Shown: positions 50,287 through 59,542 of the stretch, piece by piece | How positions within the stretch are numbered: position 1 is the first letter of the stretch | How the letters are laid out: each line of letters opens with the position of its first letter | Assembly: GCF_946480185.1 (NCBI RefSeq) | Contig: NZ_CAMLIG010000003.1 | Span: 124,001 to 188,000, forward strand | From: an uncultured Pedobacter sp. | GTDB lineage: Bacteria > Bacteroidota > Bacteroidia > Sphingobacteriales > Sphingobacteriaceae | DNA: 64,000 nt | Direction: 5' to 3' | Made by a program: the position numbers and the translations under genes | Notes under the pieces: generated by a model | The model's input: only the letters and a program-made list of their open reading frames with translations | The model's database searches: none | Told to the model about the DNA's origin: nothing

Positions 50287-51414
50287 TTATTTCAATTTAT
50301 AAACTTCAGATCCGGCTAAAAGGAAACATCCTAAACCATAATCTTCAAAATCTGGAACGCTGGTGTAACTCACCGGTTGCCCATCTTTTGGTTCTTTCCC
50401 TGTGCCTTGTACATAACCTAAGAAACCGTTTTTATGTACCGCGTCATTTTGCAATGCGTTCCAGGCTTTAGCAATTACAGGTTTATAAACTTTAGCATCT
50501 AAAATCCCTTGGTTTACGCCCCAAGCCATTCCGTAAACAAAAAGCGAGGTTCCACTGGTTTCTTTGCCACCAAAATGGTTGGCATCGTGTAAACTCACAT
50601 TCCAAAAACCGTCCTCACGCTGTAGCGGAACTAAAGCGGCCATCATTTCTTTATAATCCTGTAAATATTCTGCTCTGTGGGTTTCATTTTCAGGAATTAA
50701 ATCCATTACCCTCACCAAAGCAGCTACCACCCAACCGTTACCACGGCTCCAATAACAATCTTCGCCATTTGGTTCTTTGTAAGGAGGAACAAAATCCTTA
50801 TCTCGCCACCATAAACCATCGGCTTTATTGTACAAACCGCCACCCTCTACAAATTTGCTGTGGTGATACATTTTGTACATATAATCAAAATACGTAGTGT
50901 CTTTGGTAATAACGCCAAGCTTTGCAAAAACCGGCATACCCATTTGTATGGCATCAATCCAAGTCCAATCGTCAACTTTTCCGGAAGCTTTCATTAAATC
51001 TATAGATGCTTTGATATCTTTCATACGCTCTGGTTGCGGATCAATTTCATATAAATCCAAATAGGTTTGTCCGCAATCCTGATTATCGGCATTACGCGTT
51101 TTAATTCCTCCGTTTAAACCCCAGTTATGGCTCTTACCCCAATCAACCGCATAATTATAATAAACCGGGCTTTTATCTACACTATAAAGCGCCATTAATC
51201 CTTCGTAATAAATACCTCTTGTCCAAATATTACTAGGTCTTTCTTTATTGGTGACAATCGGTTTCCCTGTATCTGGCCATTTATTCATGAAATATTGGTT
51301 TGTTTTACGCATGGCGCCTAAAACCTTTGATTTTTGTATTTGTTTTTTTGATGCACATCCTGCCAACATTGTAGTTGCAAGCAAGAGTAGGGATACGGGC
51401 TTAAAAAAATTCAT
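50287..51414 (-). CDS. GH105 unsaturated (rhamno)galacturonyl/glucuronyl hydrolase
   Basis: 375 residues with a lipoprotein signal (TTMLAGCA, Cys20). It has the (alpha/alpha)6 YteR-like pattern: NIWTRGIYYEGLMALYSVD (62-80), KTRNADNQDCGQTYLDLYE (105-123), DDWTWIDAIQMGMPVFAKLG with Asp154 as the likely catalytic acid, and DCYWSRGNGWVVAALVRVMD. It removes the 4,5-unsaturated uronic acid left at the non-reducing end by lyases. Its presence implies that a lyase acts on the target polymer, though no lyase gene lies in this cluster. 18 nt after GH2 and 14 nt before GH115. Confidence 0.9.
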   Translation of the reverse strand: MNFFKPVSLLLLATTMLAGCASKKQIQKSKVLGAMRKTNQYFMNKWPDTGKPIVTNKERPSNIWTRGIYYEGLMALYSVDKSPVYYNYAVDWGKSHNWGLNGGIKTRNADNQDCGQTYLDLYEIDPQPERMKDIKASIDLMKASGKVDDWTWIDAIQMGMPVFAKLGVITKDTTYFDYMYKMYHHSKFVEGGGLYNKADGLWWRDKDFVPPYKEPNGEDCYWSRGNGWVVAALVRVMDLIPENETHRAEYLQDYKEMMAALVPLQREDGFWNVSLHDANHFGGKETSGTSLFVYGMAWGVNQGILDAKVYKPVIAKAWNALQNDAVHKNGFLGYVQGTGKEPKDGQPVSYTSVPDFEDYGLGCFLLAGSEVYKLK

Positions 51415-51432
51415 CTCTCTAAAATTATATTG

Positions 51433-54336
51433 CTATTTGATTTTCTGTTTTTGATTTGGCTTCAGTTCGTCAGGACTGTCTTTTGTAAAAGTATCAAACT
51501 GTTGTTTTGAGGAGGATTTGAATAGATCTTCAACAGTATCAAGATTTACTGTCCACTTTGGATTAAAATCGGCGGAAGCCATATATTTGATAATGCTGTA
51601 ATACAACTGTTTTGATGGTGTTCCGTCTGCCTTATCAGCAGATAAATTTGAACTTGAAACGATGAGTTTCCCACCACCAACGTTTGCTTCAAAAACGGAT
51701 GCTAAACGGCGGTTCATAAACCAAGTATCAATAGGCTGTACCAACGGTCTGAAATCATCAGGAAAATCTTCCAAATTCATGACCTGTTGTTTGTTTAAAA
51801 TTTCCCACCACTGTAAATCGCTATGGTAACTTGTAGGAAAATTGGCAAAGACTTTATTTTTTGGATCAAGCAAAATGCCCAATGTGTGCGGTGGACGCAT
51901 TTTAAACCACGATGTATTCCAGAAAACAGGTAAAAAAGTTTGCACCACTTCTTTCCCCTTAACCACTTTACCGGCAGCGTTTAAAAATACTTTGCCGCCT
52001 TTTGCTAAAACTGCTTTTGCTTTTGCATCTAAAGAAGTAGTATAGTAAACATCATTTTTAAGATCAGGAATCTTTGAAGGATAAACCCAAATATTCCAAT
52101 CATTATGATATGGAGTATTCGCTATCGTAATCTCCAAATTCAACTTCTCGGCTTTTTGAAATGGTGCCAAACTATAAGTTATTTTACCCAAATTGGTAAA
52201 ACCTATTGGTAAGGTTTTATTGTATTTATAGGTGAATACAGTTTTGCCATTGCTGTCTTTTAGTACACAAATTACGGTTGCATTATCTAATACTTTAGCG
52301 CCATAATTAGCAACATCAACGCTGGCTTCAAAAGTTTCCGAATTATTAAAAGTGAATTTCTTCATCCGCGAAAGCGGTACTACTTCATTGCAAAACTGAG
52401 AAAATTCTTTAGCGTTGATATAACCTTTTTCGTCCCAAAAAGCGTCTAAAACTCCAACTAAAGCCGTTCCTTGTCCGGGATAATCATTTAAAGAAAGTAA
52501 CTGAAAACCTGAATAGTTGGGGGTACGTAAAGTTTTTTCTATCTCATATTTATAGCACAAAGCTTGCAATTTTCCCGATGCCATCATAAACTGATGTCCT
52601 TCGTTTGCCATGTGGTGGTCTGCTAAATCTTCCTGAAAAAGCTCGAAGTTTTTAGCTCGGTTAACACCGGTATATTTTTTGATTTCATCAAAATTTGGGA
52701 ACACACAATACTGACCCATTTCATGCGCCACAAAAGGAACCGTAAACTGCTTAATTTTATCGCTATAATCCGAATAACTTTCGGGTTGGTTGTTCCAATC
52801 CAAGCCCCTTGCTCCTGCTCGCACCATGTATTCGTTGTTCGGGATTACTGGCCAACTTCCGCCAACTGACGCTCCGGTATATAACCTACGGCTGTCTTTT
52901 GCTTTCCAATAATTTACAAATTTTGTCAAATATTCTACCTGTCTGCCACGTGGTTCGTTGCCATAAGCCATCATACAAAATGAGGCATAGTTACCAAACT
53001 GCTTTGCCATTCGGTTTGTCTCGTCATAAATGAACTTATCAATTGGTTTCCCGTCACCAATTGACGAACCATGATTTGCCCAGCTTGGTCCTTCGGGCTG
53101 TAAATACATTCCCACAATATCTGCTGCTTCAAAAGCTGCTTCTGGCGGACACCAAGAATGGTAACGAACATGATTTAAACCAAAGGATTTACATTTCCTC
53201 ATAATTTTTAGCCATGATTCCAAATCTGTATCGGGATAACCGGTTAAAGGAAAAACAGCATTATCCACCGTTCCGCGTAAAAATATTTTGCGACCGTTTA
53301 CCGTAAAATAGTGTCCATCGGCTTTAAATTCTCGCATACCAAAAGTCACCTGTTTTTCCGAGATTTCTTTGCCTTTAACCATCACTTTGGCCGTTAGGCG
53401 GTACAATGCAGGAGAAAACTCATCCCAAGTTAAATAATCGCCCATGGGCAAAACGGCACTTAAAGAATCTGTTCCATTTTTAATATCAAAAGAAACCATA
53501 ATTGGTTTAACCGTTCGGGTTTCTTTGCTGTTAAAGCTTTCTGCCGAGATCACAATTTGCCCTTTGGTTTTAACACCAAACTGGTTATTTAGTGCAATTG
53601 TTATTTTCGCTTCCGCAGATTTGAGGTTTGGATAAACTTGCAAATCATCCACATAAACGGGGTTTTCGGCAATAATTTCCATCCGGCCGTTGATGCCGTT
53701 CCAATTGCCTTGTGTATGGTCGGTTAAGCTATGCGAATCTTGCCCTACATTAATATCTTTTATCCGATTATCGATACGAATGGTAATGGTATGTTTGCCA
53801 GGAGAAAGGAAATTGCTGAGGTTGTATTGATGAGGCGCTACCATGCTGTTTTGCAAGCCTATTTCTTTATCATCAACCCAAACCATGGTTTCGGTATGCG
53901 CTTGCTCTAAAAACAAAACCAGATGTTTGTTTTTCCAATCTGCGGGGATTTCTACATCTTTTTGATACCAAGCCGCACCTACATAATGCTTCTTTGGCGT
54001 TAGCCAGAATGGGATTTTTAGATTGCCTTCTTTGCGGTATTTTTCTAAACGAGGATTAAAGAAGAAAGAGCTATCATAAATGCTCCCAGTCCATTGAGTT
54101 TTTAAGGTAATATCATCGCCTTTATTGTTTTCTGCCATGGAACCGGGCAGTTTCACTTCTTCGTTTAAAGTTTTGGTAAACCATTTTTCTTTGATGCCAA
54201 AATCCTGAGCATCAATTTTAAAACGCCACTTACCTGCTAATGAGATTGTTTCGGACTTCTGAAAAGACGACAGGAGCAAAAAGAAAATCATCCCACAGGC
54301 AAAGTAAAATATTCTATTACACTGTTTAAAATGCAT
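51433..54336 (-). CDS. GH2-family glycosidase
   Basis: 967 residues with an N-terminal hydrophobic segment (MIFFLLLSSF, about 16-25) as signal. Sugar-binding sandwich: ISLAGKWRFKIDAQDFGIKE (31-50), GAAWYQKDVEIPADWKNK, ETMVWVDDKEIGLQ. The barrel starts near 345 (NGRKIFLRGTVDNAVFPLTG). Catalytic candidates are N460-E461 in MMAYGNEPRGR and E539 in VPFVAHEMGQYC. The long segment between the first strands (about residues 60-118) is an insertion relative to LacZ-like members. Substrate unknown. It is the first gene after a 242-nt gap, so it may start its own transcript. Confidence 0.88.
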   Translation of the reverse strand: MHFKQCNRIFYFACGMIFFLLLSSFQKSETISLAGKWRFKIDAQDFGIKEKWFTKTLNEEVKLPGSMAENNKGDDITLKTQWTGSIYDSSFFFNPRLEKYRKEGNLKIPFWLTPKKHYVGAAWYQKDVEIPADWKNKHLVLFLEQAHTETMVWVDDKEIGLQNSMVAPHQYNLSNFLSPGKHTITIRIDNRIKDINVGQDSHSLTDHTQGNWNGINGRMEIIAENPVYVDDLQVYPNLKSAEAKITIALNNQFGVKTKGQIVISAESFNSKETRTVKPIMVSFDIKNGTDSLSAVLPMGDYLTWDEFSPALYRLTAKVMVKGKEISEKQVTFGMREFKADGHYFTVNGRKIFLRGTVDNAVFPLTGYPDTDLESWLKIMRKCKSFGLNHVRYHSWCPPEAAFEAADIVGMYLQPEGPSWANHGSSIGDGKPIDKFIYDETNRMAKQFGNYASFCMMAYGNEPRGRQVEYLTKFVNYWKAKDSRRLYTGASVGGSWPVIPNNEYMVRAGARGLDWNNQPESYSDYSDKIKQFTVPFVAHEMGQYCVFPNFDEIKKYTGVNRAKNFELFQEDLADHHMANEGHQFMMASGKLQALCYKYEIEKTLRTPNYSGFQLLSLNDYPGQGTALVGVLDAFWDEKGYINAKEFSQFCNEVVPLSRMKKFTFNNSETFEASVDVANYGAKVLDNATVICVLKDSNGKTVFTYKYNKTLPIGFTNLGKITYSLAPFQKAEKLNLEITIANTPYHNDWNIWVYPSKIPDLKNDVYYTTSLDAKAKAVLAKGGKVFLNAAGKVVKGKEVVQTFLPVFWNTSWFKMRPPHTLGILLDPKNKVFANFPTSYHSDLQWWEILNKQQVMNLEDFPDDFRPLVQPIDTWFMNRRLASVFEANVGGGKLIVSSSNLSADKADGTPSKQLYYSIIKYMASADFNPKWTVNLDTVEDLFKSSSKQQFDTFTKDSPDELKPNQKQKIK

Positions 54337-54578
54337 TATCGGGAATTAAATAAATCAGTAATTGGTTCGAGATGCTATTATAGGGTTTTTTAAATCTCTA
54401 GGCAACCTGTTGCATCCTGTAGTATAGTTCAAAAGCAGTAAAAAGCAAATATTTCTAGCGAAGAAGTGCCAGAATATATTTTTTTACAAATGTTGGGCAA
54501 GAATAGCGCTTGTGCTAAAACAAAAATAATCGTAAAATGATTTAAGTACGCAACTCATGTAAAATCCAAGGTGAAAAA
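54337..54578. other. Gap with candidate operator and -7 box
   Basis: 242 nt upstream of the GH2 gene. A perfect dyad GCAACctGTTGC (54412-54423) lies 76 nt before the start. CAAAAATA (54521-54528) reads TATTTTTG on the minus strand, matching TAnnTTTG. Nothing coding was seen. A promoter with a regulator site here would split the cluster into two transcripts. Confidence 0.3.
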
Positions 54579-55220
54579 CTATTTTAAGCCTTTCCAAACC
54601 ACAGTTGCAATTTCTTTTTGTCCGGCTAAATTTGGGTGAAGCCCGTCGGCATAATTAGGTTTACTTACTGCGTGTAAAAGCGAAATAAAACCTAATCCTT
54701 CTGCTTTAGCTAATTTTTTATAACATTTTTTCAGGTGATATAAAGAAGTTTTTGTGTTTTGATTGTATTTCTTTTTCACGTTTACCGCATCCATGGTTTT
54801 TAGGTTTATATCAGTTGGCGCAAGTATCACAACTTCGGCTTTTGGATTCACCTTTTTAATTTCGGCTACCATCCATTTCATATTTTCAACGTTATTGTTC
54901 ACCATGCTGTCGTTTCCGTCTTTCAGGTCATTTACTCCTAAAAAAATAAGGTATTTATCTGCAGACGGATATTTTTCTAAAACCGGTAAAAGTTCTTTTT
55001 TATCCGCAGTTTTTCTACCGCTTCTTCCGGCATTTACAAAATCAACTTCGGGATGATCTTCTTTTAAAAAAGAAACCCAGCTATGCCCGTCAACCTTGGC
55101 TCCGAAAGTGATAGAATCGCCAAAACAAACAATTTGTAGTGGTTTATCTTGTTTAAACGCAAAAAGGGCAATAGTAAAAATTGATAAGCAAATTGCGGTG
55201 ATGTAATTTCTGAGTTTCAT
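54579..55220 (-). CDS. SGNH/GDSL-type esterase
   Basis: 213 residues with a signal peptide (about 1-22). SGNH blocks: I GDSITFG with Ser36, II NAGRSGRKT, III LGVNDLKDG, V DGLHPN with Asp192 and His195. The family deacylates sugars or lipids; in a carbohydrate cluster an O-acetyl or similar ester on the glycan is the likely substrate. It stands between the repeat array (upstream) and the 242-nt gap (downstream), so its link to either neighbouring gene group is loose. Confidence 0.85.
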   Translation of the reverse strand: MKLRNYITAICLSIFTIALFAFKQDKPLQIVCFGDSITFGAKVDGHSWVSFLKEDHPEVDFVNAGRSGRKTADKKELLPVLEKYPSADKYLIFLGVNDLKDGNDSMVNNNVENMKWMVAEIKKVNPKAEVVILAPTDINLKTMDAVNVKKKYNQNTKTSLYHLKKCYKKLAKAEGLGFISLLHAVSKPNYADGLHPNLAGQKEIATVVWKGLK

Positions 55221-55241
55221 TTTTAGTTTATTTGTTTTATG

Positions 55242-55425
55242 TTTCGATGGAATCGAAAAACCATATTAAGCACTCGTTTGGAAACGAGCGCAAGGTTATC
55301 GGCTCTGTTAATATGTGTTATCAAGCACTCGTTTGGAAACGAGCACAAAGTTATCGGCTCTGTTAATATTTGTTATTCAGCGCTCATTTGCAACGAACAC
55401 AAAGTTATCGGCTTTATTAATATTT
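55242..55425. repeat. Tandem 55-nt palindromic repeat, three units, with leading hairpin
   Basis: The left hairpin TTTCGATggaATCGAAA (55242-55258) is followed by three direct units whose palindromes start at 55271, 55326 and 55381, exactly 55 nt apart. Units 1 and 2 carry CACTCGTTTGGAAACGAG; unit 3 carries the diverged CGCTCATTTGCAACGAAC. Each goes on with GTTATCGGCT and ends TTAATAT plus one or two bases. Unit 3 runs into the sulfatase gene, so its TTAATATTT (55417-55425) supplies the stop and last two codons. It is the same family as 18822-18910. Confidence 0.85.
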
Positions 55426-57024
55426 ATCCTGTTTTCTTTTTTTATTTAACTGTTCAAACGGGATAACGCCTACTCTTGAAGCCCACTTTTCATAAGCGGC
55501 AATCAGCATTTTCACTTTATCAGGATTTTGACTAGCCAAATCTTTTAGCTCTGACCTATCGTTTTTAAGATTATAAAGATACCATTTGTTAGCGGGATAT
55601 ACGGAAACTAATTTCCAATCTCCTTGTCTTACGGCTCTGTTTCCCTCATGTTCAAAACATAAAACATCGTGACCTTTCCAGTTTTCGCCTTTAAATAAAG
55701 GCAACAAACTTGTGCCTTCTGTAGGTGTAATTTTAATTCCGTTGAAACTAGTTGGATATTTTGCACCCGCTAAATCCAAACAGGTTTGCATTAAATCTAC
55801 AATATGTGCTGGTTGTGTAGATTGCTGACCGGCTTTTACAATACCAGGGCCGTAAGCAATAAACGGTGTTGCTGTTCCTCCTTCATATTCCCAATGTTTA
55901 AATAAACGAAAAGGTGTATTGCTTACGTTTGCACCTTCAACCCCAAGAGCGGTAAAAGATTGAGGATTACTGGCTGGCAAAAAATTAGCCTTTAATATCT
56001 CTGGTGTAAAACCTGTGTTTGTAATGGTTTCATTGCTGCCGCCGTTATCAGACAAAAACATAATAACGGTATTTTTATCCTCTCCAATTTCGGCTAATTT
56101 TTTTCTCAGCTTGCCAACATTTTGATCCAGCCGATCTACCATGGCACAATAAACTGCCATTTTTTCATCCCAAGCTACTTTTTCATCTTGCGTAAGCGAT
56201 TCCCATTTCCGGCAAGCGCTATCTAAAGGCGATAGTTTGGTGCTTTTGTCAATCACACCCAAAGCCAATTGCTTTTTATAACGTTCTTCACGCATGACAT
56301 CCCAACCTTTCATAAAATGCCCTTTATATTTTGCTATATCCTGAGGCAAAGCATGTAAAGGCCAATGTGGTGCTTGGTAAGCCAAATACAAGAAAAAAGG
56401 CTTGCTTTTGTCTTTATGAGCAATAAAATCTATTGCAAAATCTGTATAGGCGTTGGTAGAATAATAGCCTTTTCCGGGCGTATAAGGCTCGTTTCCTAAG
56501 GCAATAGTTAGTTTTTGATTGGGACGATACGGACGGTTATCAAAATAGCTGTTAGCTCCATCTATCAAACCAAAAAATTTATCGAAACCGCGTTGCAAAG
56601 GCCAGTGTTCTTTTGCTTGCCCCACATGCCATTTACCGCCCATAAAAGTTTGATAACCGTTCTGTTTTAAAGCTTCGGCAATGGTTACACAGTTATTGTT
56701 TAGATAACCCTGATATGCAGGCTGTGTACGGGTATTCATCATATCGCCAACTCCCGCTTGATGCTGATAGAGTCCAGTTAAAATGGAGGAACGGGACGGA
56801 CAACACCGCGACGCATTATAAAAGGCAGTCATTTTTAAACCTTCTTTGGCCATTTCATCTAAATTGGGCGTTTGTATGTTTGAACCAAAACAACCGATAT
56901 CCGAATAGCCCATATCGTCTGCTAAAATAATAATGATGTTGGGTTGATTTTTTGTCTGTGATTCCACTGAAAAGGCAATGGATAAAAACAAAGCAACAAC
57001 TAAAAACGGCTTAATAAATCGCAT
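55417..57024 (-). CDS. Type I sulfatase
   Basis: 535 residues with a signal peptide ending VESQ (about 23). N-terminal sulfatase pattern: NIIIILADDMGYSDIGCFGS (29-48) with the metal-binding Asp pair, and TPNLDEMAKEG. The formylglycine motif is C74-C75-P-S-R in SRCCPSRSSILTG; Cys74 would be oxidised by a maturase, which is not in the window. MGGKWHVGQAKEHWPLQRGF carries Lys and His of the active site, and FLSDNGGSNE adds the late metal ligands. It removes sulfate esters, here presumably from a glycan. The 3-prime end falls in the repeat at 55242-55425. It starts 1 nt after the GH35 stop. Confidence 0.9.
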   Translation of the reverse strand: MRFIKPFLVVALFLSIAFSVESQTKNQPNIIIILADDMGYSDIGCFGSNIQTPNLDEMAKEGLKMTAFYNASRCCPSRSSILTGLYQHQAGVGDMMNTRTQPAYQGYLNNNCVTIAEALKQNGYQTFMGGKWHVGQAKEHWPLQRGFDKFFGLIDGANSYFDNRPYRPNQKLTIALGNEPYTPGKGYYSTNAYTDFAIDFIAHKDKSKPFFLYLAYQAPHWPLHALPQDIAKYKGHFMKGWDVMREERYKKQLALGVIDKSTKLSPLDSACRKWESLTQDEKVAWDEKMAVYCAMVDRLDQNVGKLRKKLAEIGEDKNTVIMFLSDNGGSNETITNTGFTPEILKANFLPASNPQSFTALGVEGANVSNTPFRLFKHWEYEGGTATPFIAYGPGIVKAGQQSTQPAHIVDLMQTCLDLAGAKYPTSFNGIKITPTEGTSLLPLFKGENWKGHDVLCFEHEGNRAVRQGDWKLVSVYPANKWYLYNLKNDRSELKDLASQNPDKVKMLIAAYEKWASRVGVIPFEQLNKKRKQDKY

Positions 57025-57025
57025 A

Positions 57026-59539
57026 TTATTTTACATCTAATTTTAATTGGTATTGAGGCTTAACAGTTATCGACTGTAAATTTGCGTGTACTGATTTGGC
57101 AAAACTTAAAGGTGTGTTAGGCTCGAAATGTATTGGATAATTTTCTGCTAAAGGTGTAATCTGAAAAATAAACTTATTATCTGCCAAATCAGATTCGTGT
57201 CTTTTTAAACTAAATGGCATTACCGCACCGCTATAATATTGATCGGCAATTAAAGTCCCATTATCATAAATCTGTGCGGTATTTCCTACATAGTTAAATT
57301 CTAATAACAAATCATACGCATTACTAGGAATAGCTTTTGGCAAAGTAACCTCGTAATTTTTATACGGTAACCTTGTATTAAAGAAAATATTATAAGTTGG
57401 CCCTTCAGGAGTGTTGCCATTTAAAGAAGCTACATATTCATCAAAACTGGCATCAGATGAAATTTGTTTAAAGCTAACTTCGGGTAATTTCACAGTCGGA
57501 AAACTTACAGCATAAGTATCAAAAAGACCCTGTTTCTTTAGTTTTGTGATGTTTTTGTTTTGAATAGCTAAAGATGGGTAAACATTAAACTGATAGTTTG
57601 CATTAGCAACCGAACGAATTTCTATCTGTTTTTTTACTTCATCGTAAAAAGCCAAATTATCTGTCAGCAATAAGGTATTTTTACCCTCAATGTCAAAATC
57701 ATAACTGTGTAAGGCTTCTTGCTGGCTTAATAACAGTATTTCAGATTTTTCGCCTGATTTACTTTCGATGCTGATGACTGCATCTTTGCCAGCCTTTAAA
57801 TGATTAACAAAAATTTTGTTGACTGTTTTACTCACCTTCCCTGCATTTGTATGTATATGTTTTACGGTGCTTGCATCAAAACAAAACTCAGGTTTTATGC
57901 CTTCCATCACATAATAACAATGGGTTTTAATTTTGTTTTTTAAGATGGCTGATGGGTGTGCCGTTGCATATTTTAGAAGTGTTCCTCCTATATTTTGGTT
58001 AAAAGGCAATACACCGTAAAGTCTGTTTTTAATAGCGATAACGCCTTGTTGCGGAATACGAATTTCGTTGCTTCCGTCCTTAATTAAAAAGGAAACGTTT
58101 TGATGATCGGCTAAATCAAAATGACGGACATAATTATTAAAAAACACAAATCCAGAACCATCATTGGAACGCACCGAATACCTCAGTTTTTTAAAATCCG
58201 TTTCATTTGTGGGGTTATCCGAAGGAATTACCGGAACCATCGGCGCTAAAACCTCCCCGTAACTATTCAGAAACTGGTGCATCAATTTAAAATCGTGGTA
58301 ATCATCTCTAATGTATCCCCATTCCGTTATCGGCGATTGAAAATCATAAGAAATCATAGGATAATCATTAGGGTAAGGAAACAAGCTCGATTTACTTTCT
58401 TGTGTGCTGTAGGTTTTATGCCAGCTTAAAGGATGTTGCGTACCATGAAAAACATAATAACCCATCATATTAGCACCAACTCCTAAACGAGTATATACTA
58501 AAGCCAATAAATCTTTCCCTTGTATCATTGGTCTTCGGTGGTAAGTCATTTGCATACCGCCTCCCATTTCTACCGTTAAAAATGGATGTCTGTAAAATGG
58601 CGTTTTACCACTTTCGTTCTGATAGTTCAAAACATCATTACCTATATTTTTATCCCTTCTGTCGGTAATAAATGAGTATAATTTATTTGGAGGTAAATCT
58701 TTGGTGTTTTGTGTCCAGGGAGCATCCGGATAACCTCCCCAAAGTGGCATTACATCATCTTCGGGCACTTGCGGACCAGGCCATCCCGTTACTACATAAA
58801 GCGGAACATCAATACCAACATTAACCGCTAATTTCTTTAATGCAGAAAGGTATTTATAGCCATCGTTACCCGGCCTAGCACTTACTTCGTTATCTAACTG
58901 AACGCCGATAATTGGGCCACCATCTTTAAAGTACAAACCTTTAAATTGCTTTGCCAATTCGGTATACCAACGTTTCACCTCTGGCTCTATGCTTCCATTA
59001 TGTGTCACCCTATCAAAACCGTTATTTGCTTTTCTCAGAAACCAGTCGGGGAAACCACCGTTTCTGGCCTCGCCATGCCCCCAAGGACCTAAACGGGCTA
59101 CTGCCTTTAAATGATGTTTTGCACAGAGTTCTATAAAATATCGTACATCACGGTTATCATCAAACCTAAAAACACCCTCGTCTTCTTCATGATGGCTCCA
59201 AAAATCGTAAAAAGCAATTACCTGAATGCCCGCTGCTTTCATCTTTAAAAGTGCTTCTTCCCACTCTGCTTTTGGATATCGGCTGTAATGTATCTCGCCC
59301 ATAATAGGTAAGATAGGTTTACCGGAAAGCGTGAGAAAAAAATTGTTCAAACTTAAATCCTTGCCATCTGGACCGATGTGCGACCCTTGTTTGAAATGAT
59401 TATTTTTTACAAAATCAACTTTTGGTGGTAACGTGACTTGATGTTGATCGGTGTTTTGCGCAAATACTTGACTTGCAAAATAGCAAAGTACAAACATCAA
59501 ATACAGTTGTTTTTTTTTGTTGGAGTTTTTCAAATTCAT
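57026..59539 (-). CDS. GH35-family beta-galactosidase-like enzyme
   Basis: 837 residues with a signal peptide ending SQVFAQ (about 28). GH35 barrel marks: KPILPIMGEIHYSRYPKAEW (74-93), KMKAAGIQVIAFYDFWSHHE (99-118), ARLGPWGHGEARNGGFPDWF (148-167), then GGPIIGVQLDNEVS with E218 as acid/base. The usual motif there is QxENE; here the residue two before E218 is Asp (QLDNE). FLTVEMGGGMQ is the candidate nucleophile site. YDFWSHHEEDEG departs from the common WNLHEP, so the subfamily may not be a plain beta-1,4-galactosidase. The protein ends in beta domains (about 640-830). Tightly packed between DUF5107 and sulfatase genes. Confidence 0.87.
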   Translation of the reverse strand: MNLKNSNKKKQLYLMFVLCYFASQVFAQNTDQHQVTLPPKVDFVKNNHFKQGSHIGPDGKDLSLNNFFLTLSGKPILPIMGEIHYSRYPKAEWEEALLKMKAAGIQVIAFYDFWSHHEEDEGVFRFDDNRDVRYFIELCAKHHLKAVARLGPWGHGEARNGGFPDWFLRKANNGFDRVTHNGSIEPEVKRWYTELAKQFKGLYFKDGGPIIGVQLDNEVSARPGNDGYKYLSALKKLAVNVGIDVPLYVVTGWPGPQVPEDDVMPLWGGYPDAPWTQNTKDLPPNKLYSFITDRRDKNIGNDVLNYQNESGKTPFYRHPFLTVEMGGGMQMTYHRRPMIQGKDLLALVYTRLGVGANMMGYYVFHGTQHPLSWHKTYSTQESKSSLFPYPNDYPMISYDFQSPITEWGYIRDDYHDFKLMHQFLNSYGEVLAPMVPVIPSDNPTNETDFKKLRYSVRSNDGSGFVFFNNYVRHFDLADHQNVSFLIKDGSNEIRIPQQGVIAIKNRLYGVLPFNQNIGGTLLKYATAHPSAILKNKIKTHCYYVMEGIKPEFCFDASTVKHIHTNAGKVSKTVNKIFVNHLKAGKDAVISIESKSGEKSEILLLSQQEALHSYDFDIEGKNTLLLTDNLAFYDEVKKQIEIRSVANANYQFNVYPSLAIQNKNITKLKKQGLFDTYAVSFPTVKLPEVSFKQISSDASFDEYVASLNGNTPEGPTYNIFFNTRLPYKNYEVTLPKAIPSNAYDLLLEFNYVGNTAQIYDNGTLIADQYYSGAVMPFSLKRHESDLADNKFIFQITPLAENYPIHFEPNTPLSFAKSVHANLQSITVKPQYQLKLDVK

Positions 59540-59542
59540 TTT

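Noticed and set aside
55242..55425. CRISPR-like direct repeats
   Set aside because: The three 55-nt units are contiguous, with no unique spacers between them, are palindromic, and no cas gene is near. A REP-like tandem element explains them better.
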